64,000 nt of DNA, taken from contig NZ_HF571038.1 of the NCBI RefSeq assembly GCF_001046875.1, positions 199,766-263,765 on the forward strand. The letters run 5' to 3'. The notes under the pieces are model-generated. The model saw nothing but the letters and a program-made list of their open reading frames with translations. It did no database searches and was not told where the DNA came from. This DNA comes from Nostocoides jenkinsii Ben 74. GTDB lineage: Bacteria; Actinomycetota; Actinomycetes; Actinomycetales; Dermatophilaceae. The translations under genes were made by a program, and so were the position numbers. This document shows, piece by piece, positions 18,630 to 26,550 of this stretch (position 1 is the stretch's first letter; each line of letters begins with the position of its first letter).

Positions 18630-19769
18630 ATGCGCTGCGACTACTACCGCGCGGGAGTATGCCGCTCCTGCACCCATCTCGAGGTCCCCTATCCCGAGCA
18701 AGTGGTCGCCAAGGATCGGCGGGTGCGTGACCTCTTGTCGGCGGTCGTGCCCGCAGATGCATGGCGGGTTCCCTTCGTCGGCCCCGAGAGCGGCTTCCGC
18801 AACAAGGCGAAGCTCGTGGCTGGCGGCACGACCGGTGCGGTGACGCTGGGCATCCTCGATCCCCCCGGGCGCGGGGTGGACCTGCGGGAATGCGGACTGC
18901 ACGAGGCGGCGATCGTGGCCGCGCTGCTGCCGCTGGCGGGCTTTATCGACGACATCGGCCTCATCCCGTATGCCGTGCCCGAGCGCCGCGGTGAACTCAA
19001 GCACGTGCTGGTCACCGCGGCCCCGGGCGGTGCGCTCATGATCCGCTTCGTTCTGCGCAGCACCGCCCAACTCGCCCTGATTCGCAATCGCCTCGGGCTG
19101 CTGCTGGACTCGGTGCCCGGCGCGGACGTGGTCTCTGTCAACATCCAACCGGAACACAAGGCAATCCTGGAGGGTGAGCGCGAAATCATCCTCTCCCCCA
19201 ACGATTCTTTGCGTATGCCGCTCGGCCCGGTCCCGTTGTACCTCCAGCCGGGTGGGTTCTTCCAAACGAACACGGTGGTGGCGCAGGGGCTCTACGCCCA
19301 GGCGACGTCCTGGATCGCCGACGCCGAGCCTGGGACGGTATGGGACATCTACTGCGGGGTCGGTGGATTCGCGTTGCACGCGGCATACGAGGGTCGGCGG
19401 GTTGCCGGAATTGAGCTGTCCCCCAGCGCCATTGCCGCGGCGCAGCGCTCCGCGGCGGATCTCGGGCTGGATGAGGGACAGGCCGTATTCCGCGTCGAGG
19501 ATGCCGGGGCGAGCGCCGACACGCTCCCGGGGCCGCCCGGTGTCGTCGTCGTCAACCCGCCGAGGCGTGGCCTGGATGCCGACCTGGTGCGCTGGCTAGA
19601 CGACTGCCCCGCCCAGACGATGATTTATTCGAGCTGCAATCCGCAGACCTTGGCGCGAGACCTTGCGGCCTTATCGCGGTGGACGGTCCGCGAGGCGCGG
19701 CTGTTCGACATGTTCCCGCAGACCGACCATAGCGAAGTCGCTGTTCTTCTTGGCCGCGCCGGGTCCTGA
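18630..19769 (+). CDS. rlmC: 23S rRNA (uracil-5-)-methyltransferase, RlmC/RumB type
   Basis: A 379-residue SAM-dependent RNA methyltransferase. Four cysteines for a [4Fe-4S] cluster appear as C3, C11, C14 and one in LRECGLHE. The N-terminal TRAM domain is absent, as in RlmC. The Rossmann part has PGGFFQTN, WDIYCGVGGFALHAA (SAM binding), VVVNPPRRGLD and the nucleophile loop YSSCNPQTLARDL. It methylates a uracil in 23S rRNA, U747 in E. coli. A near-perfect AGGAGGGAGG site precedes the ATG at 18630, which supports this start. Confidence 0.9.
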   Translation: MRCDYYRAGVCRSCTHLEVPYPEQVVAKDRRVRDLLSAVVPADAWRVPFVGPESGFRNKAKLVAGGTTGAVTLGILDPPGRGVDLRECGLHEAAIVAALLPLAGFIDDIGLIPYAVPERRGELKHVLVTAAPGGALMIRFVLRSTAQLALIRNRLGLLLDSVPGADVVSVNIQPEHKAILEGEREIILSPNDSLRMPLGPVPLYLQPGGFFQTNTVVAQGLYAQATSWIADAEPGTVWDIYCGVGGFALHAAYEGRRVAGIELSPSAIAAAQRSAADLGLDEGQAVFRVEDAGASADTLPGPPGVVVVNPPRRGLDADLVRWLDDCPAQTMIYSSCNPQTLARDLAALSRWTVREARLFDMFPQTDHSEVAVLLGRAGS

Positions 19770-19803
19770 CGCTCCTGGGTTGGGCCGCTACCACCACCCA
19801 CCC

Positions 19804-19906
19804 CTTCCCGGACGCAATAACCTGCCGCGGACGCAAAATTTATTGCGTCCGCGGCAGGTTATTGCGTCCGGGAAGGACGCGCGCCGGGGGTTATTGCGTC
19901 CGCGGG
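19804..19906. repeat. Perfect 33-bp-arm inverted repeat built of GACGCAATAA units, plus a third unit
   Basis: Bases 19804-19836 are an exact reverse complement of 19843-19875, with a six-base AT loop. Each arm contains two GGACGCAA units. The right side shows TTATTGCGTCCG at 19840 and 19859, and a third copy at 19891. It lies between convergent rlmC and tpx, so it may stop transcription from both sides. The repeated unit suggests a family of intergenic palindromes (REP-like) more than a simple terminator. Confidence 0.85.
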
Positions 19907-19942
19907 GGCGGGGGGTATCTGCTCCTACGCGAGTGGCCCGGC

Positions 19943-20440
19943 TCAGCCCAGGGCGGCGACGGCGGCGTCGTAGTCGGGCTCGGTGGTGATCTCCGGGACG
20001 AGTTGGCTGTGCAGGACGGAGCCGTCGGTGTCCAGGACGACGACGGAGCGGGCGAGCAGGCCGCGCAACGGGCCGTCCGTCATCGTGACGCCATAGTCGG
20101 CGCCGAAGTCGCTGCGGAAGCTGGAGCCGACCACGACGTTCTCGATGCCCTCCGCGCCGCAGAAGCGGCCGAGGGCGAACGGCAGATCGGCGGACGCGCA
20201 CACCACCGTGGCGTTGTCGAGTCCGGCCGCGACCTCGTTGAACTTCCGGACGCTCGTGGCGCACACGCCGGTGTCGACGCTGGGGAAGATGTTGAGGATC
20301 ACCCGGCGCCCGGTGTAGTCACCGGAGCTGACGTCGGCGAGATCTGCCCCGGTGAGGGTGAAGGCGGGGGCTGCCGAGCCGGCTGCGGGCAGGTCACCGG
20401 AGGTGTGGACGGGAGTGGACTTGAATGCGGTTTCGGCCAT
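19943..20440 (-). CDS. tpx: Thiol peroxidase (Tpx, atypical 2-Cys peroxiredoxin)
   Basis: A 165-residue cytosolic peroxidase using thioredoxin. The peroxidatic Cys is in [17 protein letters not shown] (about residue 60) and the resolving Cys in [18 protein letters not shown] (about 94), the spacing expected of Tpx. The Thr and Arg of the active site (T three residues before Cys, and R in the LARSVVVLD strand) are present. ATG at 20440 is preferred to a TTG two codons earlier. Monocistronic; the end faces the large palindrome. Confidence 0.93.
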   Translation of the reverse strand: MAETAFKSTPVHTSGDLPAAGSAAPAFTLTGADLADVSSGDYTGRRVILNIFPSVDTGVCATSVRKFNEVAAGLDNATVVCASADLPFALGRFCGAEGIENVVVGSSFRSDFGADYGVTMTDGPLRGLLARSVVVLDTDGSVLHSQLVPEITTEPDYDAAVAALG

Positions 20441-20597
20441 GCCCAAGGTCTAGCACGTTTGCCGCGCGGCCGTGAATTCATGGCCCCGTTCCAGTCGACG
20501 CACAGCAGACACACATGGACCGAGAGGAGTCTCAGTCGTGTTCCCGCACACAAGGTTTCCGGATCGTCCGGGACCCGGCATCGCACCAGGAGAAGAT

Positions 20598-20696
20598 ATG
20601 AGCGCCACCCCAGCCGCCATCACCACCGTCGTGGTCACCGCCGAGGCGAGCCGACCCACCCACCTGCCGACCCTCGTCTTCGTGACGGCCGGTTAG
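20598..20696 (+). CDS. Possible 32-residue small protein, unknown
   Basis: A short frame starts at ATG 20598 behind a very good AGGAGAAG site and runs for 32 codons (MSATPAAITTVVVTAEASRP followed by 12 residues ending FVTAG). It lies in the gap between tpx and the end of the amylosucrase gene and almost touches the latter's stop. Composition (Thr/Val/Ala) is not convincing by itself. It may be a real small protein, or a leader left by a lost gene. No family recognised. Confidence 0.25.
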   Translation: MSATPAAITTVVVTAEASRPTHLPTLVFVTAG

Positions 20697-22624
20697 GCTT
20701 CGACGACCCACCACGCACTCAGGGGGGCGATCCACACGTAGCCGTCGTCGCCCGAGGTGATCGAGTGCCGGTTGCCCAAGGCGTTGACGGGCGTGGTGAA
20801 GGCCATCTCCTCGAAGATCGACCACGGCACCGGTCGCCAGTCCTGCGTCACGTTGTAGAGCCCGAGCATCGGGCCGCTGGCGTGCCGCCGGGCGACGGCG
20901 AAGATCCCACGGTCGATTCCCTCGTCGAGGACCTCCGGATCAGCGGAGGCGTGCAACTGCGGCAAGGTCCGCCGCACGGCCGCCAGGTGGCTGAGCCCGG
21001 CGAACACCTTGCCCGTTTCCGTGCGCAGATCCGAGCGCTGCCGGGCCAACGTCCAGTCGAGCCGTGGCCGGTGCGCCCACCGGTTGTCGCCCGCATGACC
21101 GGGCTCCCGGGCCCAATTCGCGTCGTCGAGCATGGCGAGTTCGTCGCCCGACCAGATAACGGGTATGCCGCCCCAGCCGAACGAGATCGCGTGCAGCAAG
21201 AAGATGCGCGCCAAGGCGGTGTCCTTCTCCCCCTGCGATTCGGCGGCCTCCAGACCGACGAGGGACGCGGTCATACCGGACGTGCGTTTGTCTCCGGTCT
21301 CCTCATTGAATTGGAAGACCAGGCCGCGAGCCCAGGATCCGGCGACATCACCGGCATACCAATCCGCCAGGAAGCGGCGGTGCCAGAACCCGTTGAGACC
21401 GACGGCGGCCGCGTCGCGGTCGTCGATTGCCCAGCCGATGTCGTCGTGGCAGCGGACATAGGTGATCCACGTGCCCCCGGTCGGCGCGGGCGGCAGGGCG
21501 CGCATTGCGCGCCGGGTGAGCACCGTGTCGCCGGCGGCCAGCATTGACCACGCCTGCACCATGAGCGAGTTGTGATAGGCCAAGTCGCTGACCTTGCCGA
21601 CATGGGTGCCAGTGCCGAGGTACTGGATCAGGTCCTGCGGCCCGACGATCGCCTCCGCCTTGAAGGCCACTGCCGGGGCGGCGATGCGGGTGATCGCGCG
21701 CAAGACCTGGGTCAGATCGTGCACCTCGGGTTGGTTCTGGCAGTTGGTGCCGAGACGCTTCCAGGTGAAGGCGATCGCGTCGAGACGCAACACCTCGACG
21801 CCGAGATTGCTGAGGAACAAGATGATGTCGGCGTACTCGGCCAGCACCTGCGGGTTGGCCCAGTTGACATCCCACTGCCAGGAATTGAAGGTCGTCCACA
21901 CCCACCCGGACACGTCCTCGTCCCACGTGAAATTGCCGGGGGCGAAGTCCGGGAAAACCTCAGGCAAGGTCGCCTCGAAGGCGTCCGGCTCGGTGCGGTC
22001 GGGATAGATGTAGAAGTAGTCGCGGTAGCGGCTCTCCCCCGCCTTGGCCCGCGTCGCCCATTCGTGCTCCCGCGCGACGTGGTTGAGCACAAGATCCATC
22101 ACCAGGGAGATGCCGCGACGCCGCAGCACCGTGGCGAGGTCCCGCAGGTCCCCGATCGAGCCGAGGTCGGGACGAACCTGGCGGTAGTCCGCCACCGCGT
22201 AGCCACCGTCGTTGTCGCCATCGCGCGGGCGCAGCAACGGCATCAGGTGCAGATAAGTCACCCCGAGTTCGGCGAGATAGTCGGCATGCCGCCCGACCCC
22301 GCGCAGATTCTGGGCGAAGCGGTCGGCATAACACGCATAGCCGACCCGGTCCGGCTGCTGCAACCAGTCGGGTGTCAGCAAGCGGCCACGGTCGAGAGCC
22401 AACAACTCGGGGTCCCGCTCGGCATACGCCCGAGCGGCCGCTTCCAGAAGCCCTCCCGCGATCTCCTCTGGATCGTGGGAAGCGGCATACAACCGTTTGA
22501 CGCCACCGAGGACGTCAGGCCACCAACGATCGATCCGGAGCTGGAACTCCTCGCGCCGGAACGGATCGAGTGGTTCGAGGACGGGCGCGAGTCGGCTGAG
22601 GACGGCATCCGGAACGAAGGACAT
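20693..22624 (-). CDS. Amylosucrase-like GH13 glucosyltransferase
   Basis: A 643-residue enzyme of the GH13 amylosucrase subfamily, which uses sucrose to extend alpha-1,4-glucan and frees fructose. The helical N-terminal domain (residues 1-90) is present. Signature stretches are DRFAQNLRGVGRHADYLAEL, YFYIYPDRTEPDAFEATLPE, NFTWDE and FNSWQWDVNWANP. Catalytic residues: Asp in EVLRLDAIAF (about 280), Glu in AFKAEAIVGP (about 323), Asp in RCHDDIGWA (about 394). No signal peptide, so it works inside the cell. ATG at 22624 is preferred to an upstream in-frame codon. Sucrose hydrolase is the alternative activity. Confidence 0.88.
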   Translation of the reverse strand: MSFVPDAVLSRLAPVLEPLDPFRREEFQLRIDRWWPDVLGGVKRLYAASHDPEEIAGGLLEAAARAYAERDPELLALDRGRLLTPDWLQQPDRVGYACYADRFAQNLRGVGRHADYLAELGVTYLHLMPLLRPRDGDNDGGYAVADYRQVRPDLGSIGDLRDLATVLRRRGISLVMDLVLNHVAREHEWATRAKAGESRYRDYFYIYPDRTEPDAFEATLPEVFPDFAPGNFTWDEDVSGWVWTTFNSWQWDVNWANPQVLAEYADIILFLSNLGVEVLRLDAIAFTWKRLGTNCQNQPEVHDLTQVLRAITRIAAPAVAFKAEAIVGPQDLIQYLGTGTHVGKVSDLAYHNSLMVQAWSMLAAGDTVLTRRAMRALPPAPTGGTWITYVRCHDDIGWAIDDRDAAAVGLNGFWHRRFLADWYAGDVAGSWARGLVFQFNEETGDKRTSGMTASLVGLEAAESQGEKDTALARIFLLHAISFGWGGIPVIWSGDELAMLDDANWAREPGHAGDNRWAHRPRLDWTLARQRSDLRTETGKVFAGLSHLAAVRRTLPQLHASADPEVLDEGIDRGIFAVARRHASGPMLGLYNVTQDWRPVPWSIFEEMAFTTPVNALGNRHSITSGDDGYVWIAPLSAWWVVEA

Positions 22625-22653
22625 GGCGCACATTCAAGCGCACCCGCCGACGC

Positions 22654-23094
22654 TTAGATGAGCATGGTCACCGGAGTGCCGCGCTGCACCGTCCGGGAGA
22701 CGGTGCAGAGGCGATCGTGCGACATCTGGATCGCCTTCGGCAGGACGTCCCGGGCCTGGTCACCGGCCTCTCCCGACGGAAAGCTCAGCGAGAACGTCAC
22801 CCGGATGTCGTCAAGGTGATTGCCGTCCGCATCGCGGACCTTCTCGCCGGTCGCCGTCACCGAGAACTCGGCCGGCTCGGCACGTTTACCTGTGATGAAG
22901 TCCACGTCGATGGCGCTGCAGCCGGCGATCGCCACCAGCAACAACTCGACCGGGGTGAAGTCGGTGTCCTCGCCGGTGCCGAAATCGAGGGTCCCCCCGC
23001 GAGCATTGGTCGCGCGGAATCTGGCGTGCGCCAGTCGCTCCAACGAAATGCTGCGGTGCCCAGAACCGGTGCCGTCGTCCGTCATCGTCGCCAT
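22654..23094 (-). CDS. OsmC family peroxiredoxin-like protein
   Basis: A 146-residue OsmC/YhfA-type protein. The two redox cysteines are in LLLVAIAGCSAIDVDFI and SHDRLCTVSRTVQ, separated by about 60 residues as expected. The family reduces organic hydroperoxides. N-terminal basic strand RFRATNARGGTLDFGTGEDTDFTPVELL is standard. ATG at 23094, with a second ATG three codons on. Divergent from the histidine phosphatase gene with a 23-base gap. Confidence 0.88.
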   Translation of the reverse strand: MATMTDDGTGSGHRSISLERLAHARFRATNARGGTLDFGTGEDTDFTPVELLLVAIAGCSAIDVDFITGKRAEPAEFSVTATGEKVRDADGNHLDDIRVTFSLSFPSGEAGDQARDVLPKAIQMSHDRLCTVSRTVQRGTPVTMLI

Positions 23095-23117
23095 GCGCGC
23101 ACCCTACGCTGAGGGGC

Positions 23118-23744
23118 ATGACTGACAGCCCGTCCGTTCCTGCCCCTCCGGCCGGCCAACTTGTCTTGCTGCGCCATGGCGAGACCGAGTGGTCGAAGTC
23201 CGGTCAGCACACCGGTCGGACGGACCTGCCGCTCACGGCGCGCGGCGAGGAACTCGCCCGGGCGGCCGGGTCGCTGCTGACCGGCCACACCTTCGCGCTG
23301 CAGTTGGTCTCGCCCCTGCAACGCGCGCGGCATACGGCCGAACTTGCCGGGCTGAGCCCGCAGGTCGACGACAATCTGCTCGAGTGGGATTACGGGGCGT
23401 ATGAGGGATTGACGACTGCCGAGATCCGGTCCCGTCTCGGTCATCCCTGGTCGGTGTTCAACGACGGCGTCGTCCCTGGGGACACCCCGGGCGAGACCGT
23501 CGAGGAGGTGGCGGCGCGCGCGTCCCGAGTGCTGCAGCGGGTCCTGCCGGCGCTCGCGCACGGGGATGTGGTGCTGGTCGGCCACGGTCACGCGTTGCGC
23601 ATCCTGACGACGGTCTTCGTGCGCACCGAAGTGCGCTTCGCCGAGCAACTCCTGCTGGACGCGGGCTCGGTCAGCGTTCTGCAGTTCTATCGGGAGACGC
23701 CCGCCATCCGCACGTGGAACCGCCTTCCGGCGTTGCCGCAGTAG
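23118..23744 (+). CDS. Histidine phosphatase family protein
   Basis: A 208-residue phosphoglycerate-mutase-like phosphatase. The phosphohistidine motif LVLLRHGETEWS begins at residue 16. Substrate and acid residues follow: SPLQRARHTAE, LLEWDYGAYEGLT and VVLVGHGHALRIL with the second catalytic His. The GAYEGLT and HPWSVFNDG stretches are common in actinobacterial phosphatases annotated as acid phosphatase. Substrate is unknown; broad phosphatase activity is likely. ATG start at 23118. Confidence 0.88.
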   Translation: MTDSPSVPAPPAGQLVLLRHGETEWSKSGQHTGRTDLPLTARGEELARAAGSLLTGHTFALQLVSPLQRARHTAELAGLSPQVDDNLLEWDYGAYEGLTTAEIRSRLGHPWSVFNDGVVPGDTPGETVEEVAARASRVLQRVLPALAHGDVVLVGHGHALRILTTVFVRTEVRFAEQLLLDAGSVSVLQFYRETPAIRTWNRLPALPQ

Positions 23745-23783
23745 CCCGCCACCGCCTCCGGCCCCGTCGCTAGCCCGTCGCGG

Positions 23784-25262
23784 TCACAAGGGCCAGGTGT
23801 GGACCGGCTCGTTGGTGTGCATATTCGCGGTGTACTCGGCCAGCATGCGCTTCAAGGCGGTCGGCCGGTCGGCGCCGGCCTCTTCGAGGTCGCGGACGCG
23901 CCGGCTCTGCCAGACCGCCCCGTTGACGCCGCTCTTGCAGCGTCCCTCGATGACCGCCAGATAGCGGTCGCGGACGCTCGCCGCGACGCCCCAGTCGGTC
24001 AAGCCTTGGTATGCCAGCGGCAGCAGGTGCCGGAGCACGAGTTCGTCCGCGCCGACCTCGCCGTAGCCGGGCCAATAGACCCGGGCCTCGATGCCGTCGC
24101 GGGCGCAGCGATTGAAATTGTCCTCGGCCGCGGCGAAACTCATCTTCGTCCAGATCGGCCGGTCCTCGGCGGCGAGAACGCGGACGACCCCGTAATAGAA
24201 GGCGGCATTGGCCATCACGTCGAGGATGCTCGGTCCGGCCGGCAAGACGCGGTTCTCGACGCGCAGATGGGGCTTGCCGCCGACCACGTCATAGATCGGC
24301 CGGTTCCAGCGATAGATGGTGCCATTGTGCAGGCGGAGTTCGGGCAGGTGCGGTGCCTCGCCTCGCTCCAGCATCGCCGACGGGTCCTCGTCGGTGCATT
24401 CGGCGAGCAGCGAGGGGAAGTAGCGGACATTCTCCTCGAACAGATCGAAGATCGAGGTGATCCAGCGCTCGCCGAAGAAGACGCGCGGCCGGACGCCCTG
24501 GTTCTTCAGTTCGATCGCCCGAGTGTCGGTGGCCTGCTTGAACAATTCGATCCGCGTCTCGGCATGCAGTCGCTTGCCGAAGAAGAAGGGGGAGTTGGCG
24601 GCGAGCGCAAGTTGCGGGCCGACGATGGCCTGGGCGGCGTTCCAATGGGCGGCGAAGTCCTGCGGCGTCACCTGTAGGTGCAATTGCACCGACGTGCACG
24701 CCGACTCCGGCGCGATGGTGTCGCTATAGGTCGAGATTCGCTCCCCGCCGGGTCCGTCGATGTCGAGGTAGATGTCCTCGCCGCGGGCGAAGAAGATGGA
24801 GTCGTTCAGCGCGGCATACCGATTGTTGGGAGTGATCCACTCCCCCTCGAAATGCTCCGGCATGATCGTGGGGAGAATGCCGATCTGGACAATCTTGGCG
24901 CCGGCCTGGTTGGCCTTGGCCTCCGCGTTGTTGAGGGCCTGGCGCAGATCTGCTTCGAGGTCGATGGCCGCGACGCCGGGCAGGGGCCGTGGCTTGACGT
25001 TCATCTCGATGTTGTATTTCGCCAACTCCGTCTGGAAGTCGGCATCGGCGATCGCCTCGAGCACCTCGGTGTTGGCGAACTTCGGCTGGTAGTCGTCGTC
25101 GACCAGGTTGAGCTCGATCTCCATCCCCGTCATGGGTCGCTCGAACTCGAAGTTGCTATTGGCCAGCATGCGCTCGAACACATCGAGGTCCTGACGGACC
25201 TTCTCGCGATAGCGCTGACGCTCTTCGCGCGTATAACTCTTGGCCTCGACTTCTGCTCCCAC
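23784..25262 (-). CDS. Glutamate--cysteine ligase-like protein (GCS2-related ATP-grasp-like carboxylate-amine ligase)
   Basis: A 492-residue protein beginning (M)GAEVEAKSYTREERQRYREKVRQDLDVFERML, then MTGMEIELNLVD, which is the glutamate and metal-binding GxExE region of the gamma-glutamylcysteine synthetase superfamily. Other landmarks are NVKPRPLPG, GEWITPNNRYAALNDSIF, ACTSVQLHLQV, RVFFGERW, HLRVENRVLPAGPSILDVMANAAFYYG. Many actinobacteria carry this paralogue beside MshC-type mycothiol synthesis; its substrate is not established. GTG at 25262 is chosen because the family starts MG(A/E)EV; a GTG 16 codons upstream is also in frame. Confidence 0.75.
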   Translation of the reverse strand: MGAEVEAKSYTREERQRYREKVRQDLDVFERMLANSNFEFERPMTGMEIELNLVDDDYQPKFANTEVLEAIADADFQTELAKYNIEMNVKPRPLPGVAAIDLEADLRQALNNAEAKANQAGAKIVQIGILPTIMPEHFEGEWITPNNRYAALNDSIFFARGEDIYLDIDGPGGERISTYSDTIAPESACTSVQLHLQVTPQDFAAHWNAAQAIVGPQLALAANSPFFFGKRLHAETRIELFKQATDTRAIELKNQGVRPRVFFGERWITSIFDLFEENVRYFPSLLAECTDEDPSAMLERGEAPHLPELRLHNGTIYRWNRPIYDVVGGKPHLRVENRVLPAGPSILDVMANAAFYYGVVRVLAAEDRPIWTKMSFAAAEDNFNRCARDGIEARVYWPGYGEVGADELVLRHLLPLAYQGLTDWGVAASVRDRYLAVIEGRCKSGVNGAVWQSRRVRDLEEAGADRPTALKRMLAEYTANMHTNEPVHTWPL

Positions 25263-25377
25263 GCGCACACCCAACCACAGCTCTGGCCGTTGGTGCCAGA
25301 TATGGCTCACCAGGTGGGTTGACGGCGCACCGAGCGAGATCCGGGGGGCTGTCGGTGGGCTCTCCTAGATTGCCGGT

Positions 25378-26550
25378 ATGCGGTTGATCCACACCTCCGA
25401 CTGGCACCTGGGCCGGACGTTCAAGAACGTCGGGATGCTCGGGGTGCAGGAGCGTGCGTTGGATCATTTGGTCTCCGTGGTCGCGTCGGAGCGGGTCGAC
25501 GCGGTGCTGGTTTCCGGGGATATCTATGACCGCGCCGTGCCCGCCCCGGACGCGGTCGCGTTGCTGTCCGAGACCTTGGAGCGCCTGGTCGACTCCGGAA
25601 CCCAGGTCGTGCTCAGTTCCGGCAACCACGACTCGGCCACCCGGCTGGGCTTCGCGGCGGGGCTGCTCCGGCGGGCTGGGGTGCACATCGCCAGTGGGAT
25701 CGCCGACGTGGGGCGCCTGATCCGGATCGGTGACGTGGACGTGGCCCCGATCCCCTATCTCGATCCGATCGTGACGGCGGATGCCCTCGGTGCCTCGGAG
25801 CGCACGCACGCCGCCGTGCTCGGCGCGGCGATGGACCGGATTCGCGCCGCAGACTCCGGGGCGCCGTTGGTCGTGATGGCCCATGCGGTCGTGACGGGCG
25901 GCGATTCGTGCGCGTCGGAGCGTGACATCAGCACCGGGGGGTTGTCCGCCGTGCCCGCCGCCACCTTCGCCCCGGCGACGTATGCCGCGCTCGGTCACCT
26001 CCACGGCGCTCAGCGCCTTGGGGAGGTGGTCCATTACAGCGGCTCGCCCGTGGCGATGTCGTTCGGGGAGGCACGGCATACCAAGAGTTGGTCGGTGGTC
26101 GAGATCGAGGCCGGCTCGGCGCCGCGGGTGGAGCGCATTCCGGTCCCGGTCCAGCGCGCGCTGCGGCTGCTGCGGGGGCGGATTGACGACCTGCTCGGTG
26201 ACGCACGCTTCGCTGATGCGCAGGAGGCGTGGTGCTCCGTCGTGCTCACCGATGCGGTGCGGCCGCTGGGAGCCATGGAGCGGTTGCGCTCGCGCTTCCC
26301 GCACACGATCGAGTTGGCGTTCGAGCCCGAGGGCGTTCTCCCGATCAAGCGCAGCTATGCGTCGCGGGTGCGTGGACGCGCCGAGCTCGACATCTGCTGT
26401 GACTTCGTCGAGCACGTCCGAGGTGGGGCGGGCGCGGATGACGGCGAGCGGCGCCTGTTGCGCACGGCTCTGGAGCGCTCTCGGTCGGCGCGCGCGGTGC
26501 GGGAGGACGAGGGCGCGGTCCGGGAGCTGCCGACGGGCGTGAGCGCATGA
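25378..26550 (+). CDS. sbcD: DNA double-strand-break nuclease subunit SbcD (Mre11 family)
   Basis: A 390-residue Mn2+ phosphodiesterase that forms the SbcCD complex and cuts hairpins and protein-blocked DNA ends. The metal ligands are visible in TSDWHLG, SGDIYDRAVP, SSGNHDSATR, VMAHAVVTGG and ALGHLHG. The C-terminal capping domain is present (VRGRAELDICCDFVEHVR). Standard length. The stop overlaps the ATG of sbcC by four bases. ATG at 25378 follows a short stretch without clear ribosome site. Confidence 0.95.
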   Translation: MRLIHTSDWHLGRTFKNVGMLGVQERALDHLVSVVASERVDAVLVSGDIYDRAVPAPDAVALLSETLERLVDSGTQVVLSSGNHDSATRLGFAAGLLRRAGVHIASGIADVGRLIRIGDVDVAPIPYLDPIVTADALGASERTHAAVLGAAMDRIRAADSGAPLVVMAHAVVTGGDSCASERDISTGGLSAVPAATFAPATYAALGHLHGAQRLGEVVHYSGSPVAMSFGEARHTKSWSVVEIEAGSAPRVERIPVPVQRALRLLRGRIDDLLGDARFADAQEAWCSVVLTDAVRPLGAMERLRSRFPHTIELAFEPEGVLPIKRSYASRVRGRAELDICCDFVEHVRGGAGADDGERRLLRTALERSRSARAVREDEGAVRELPTGVSA

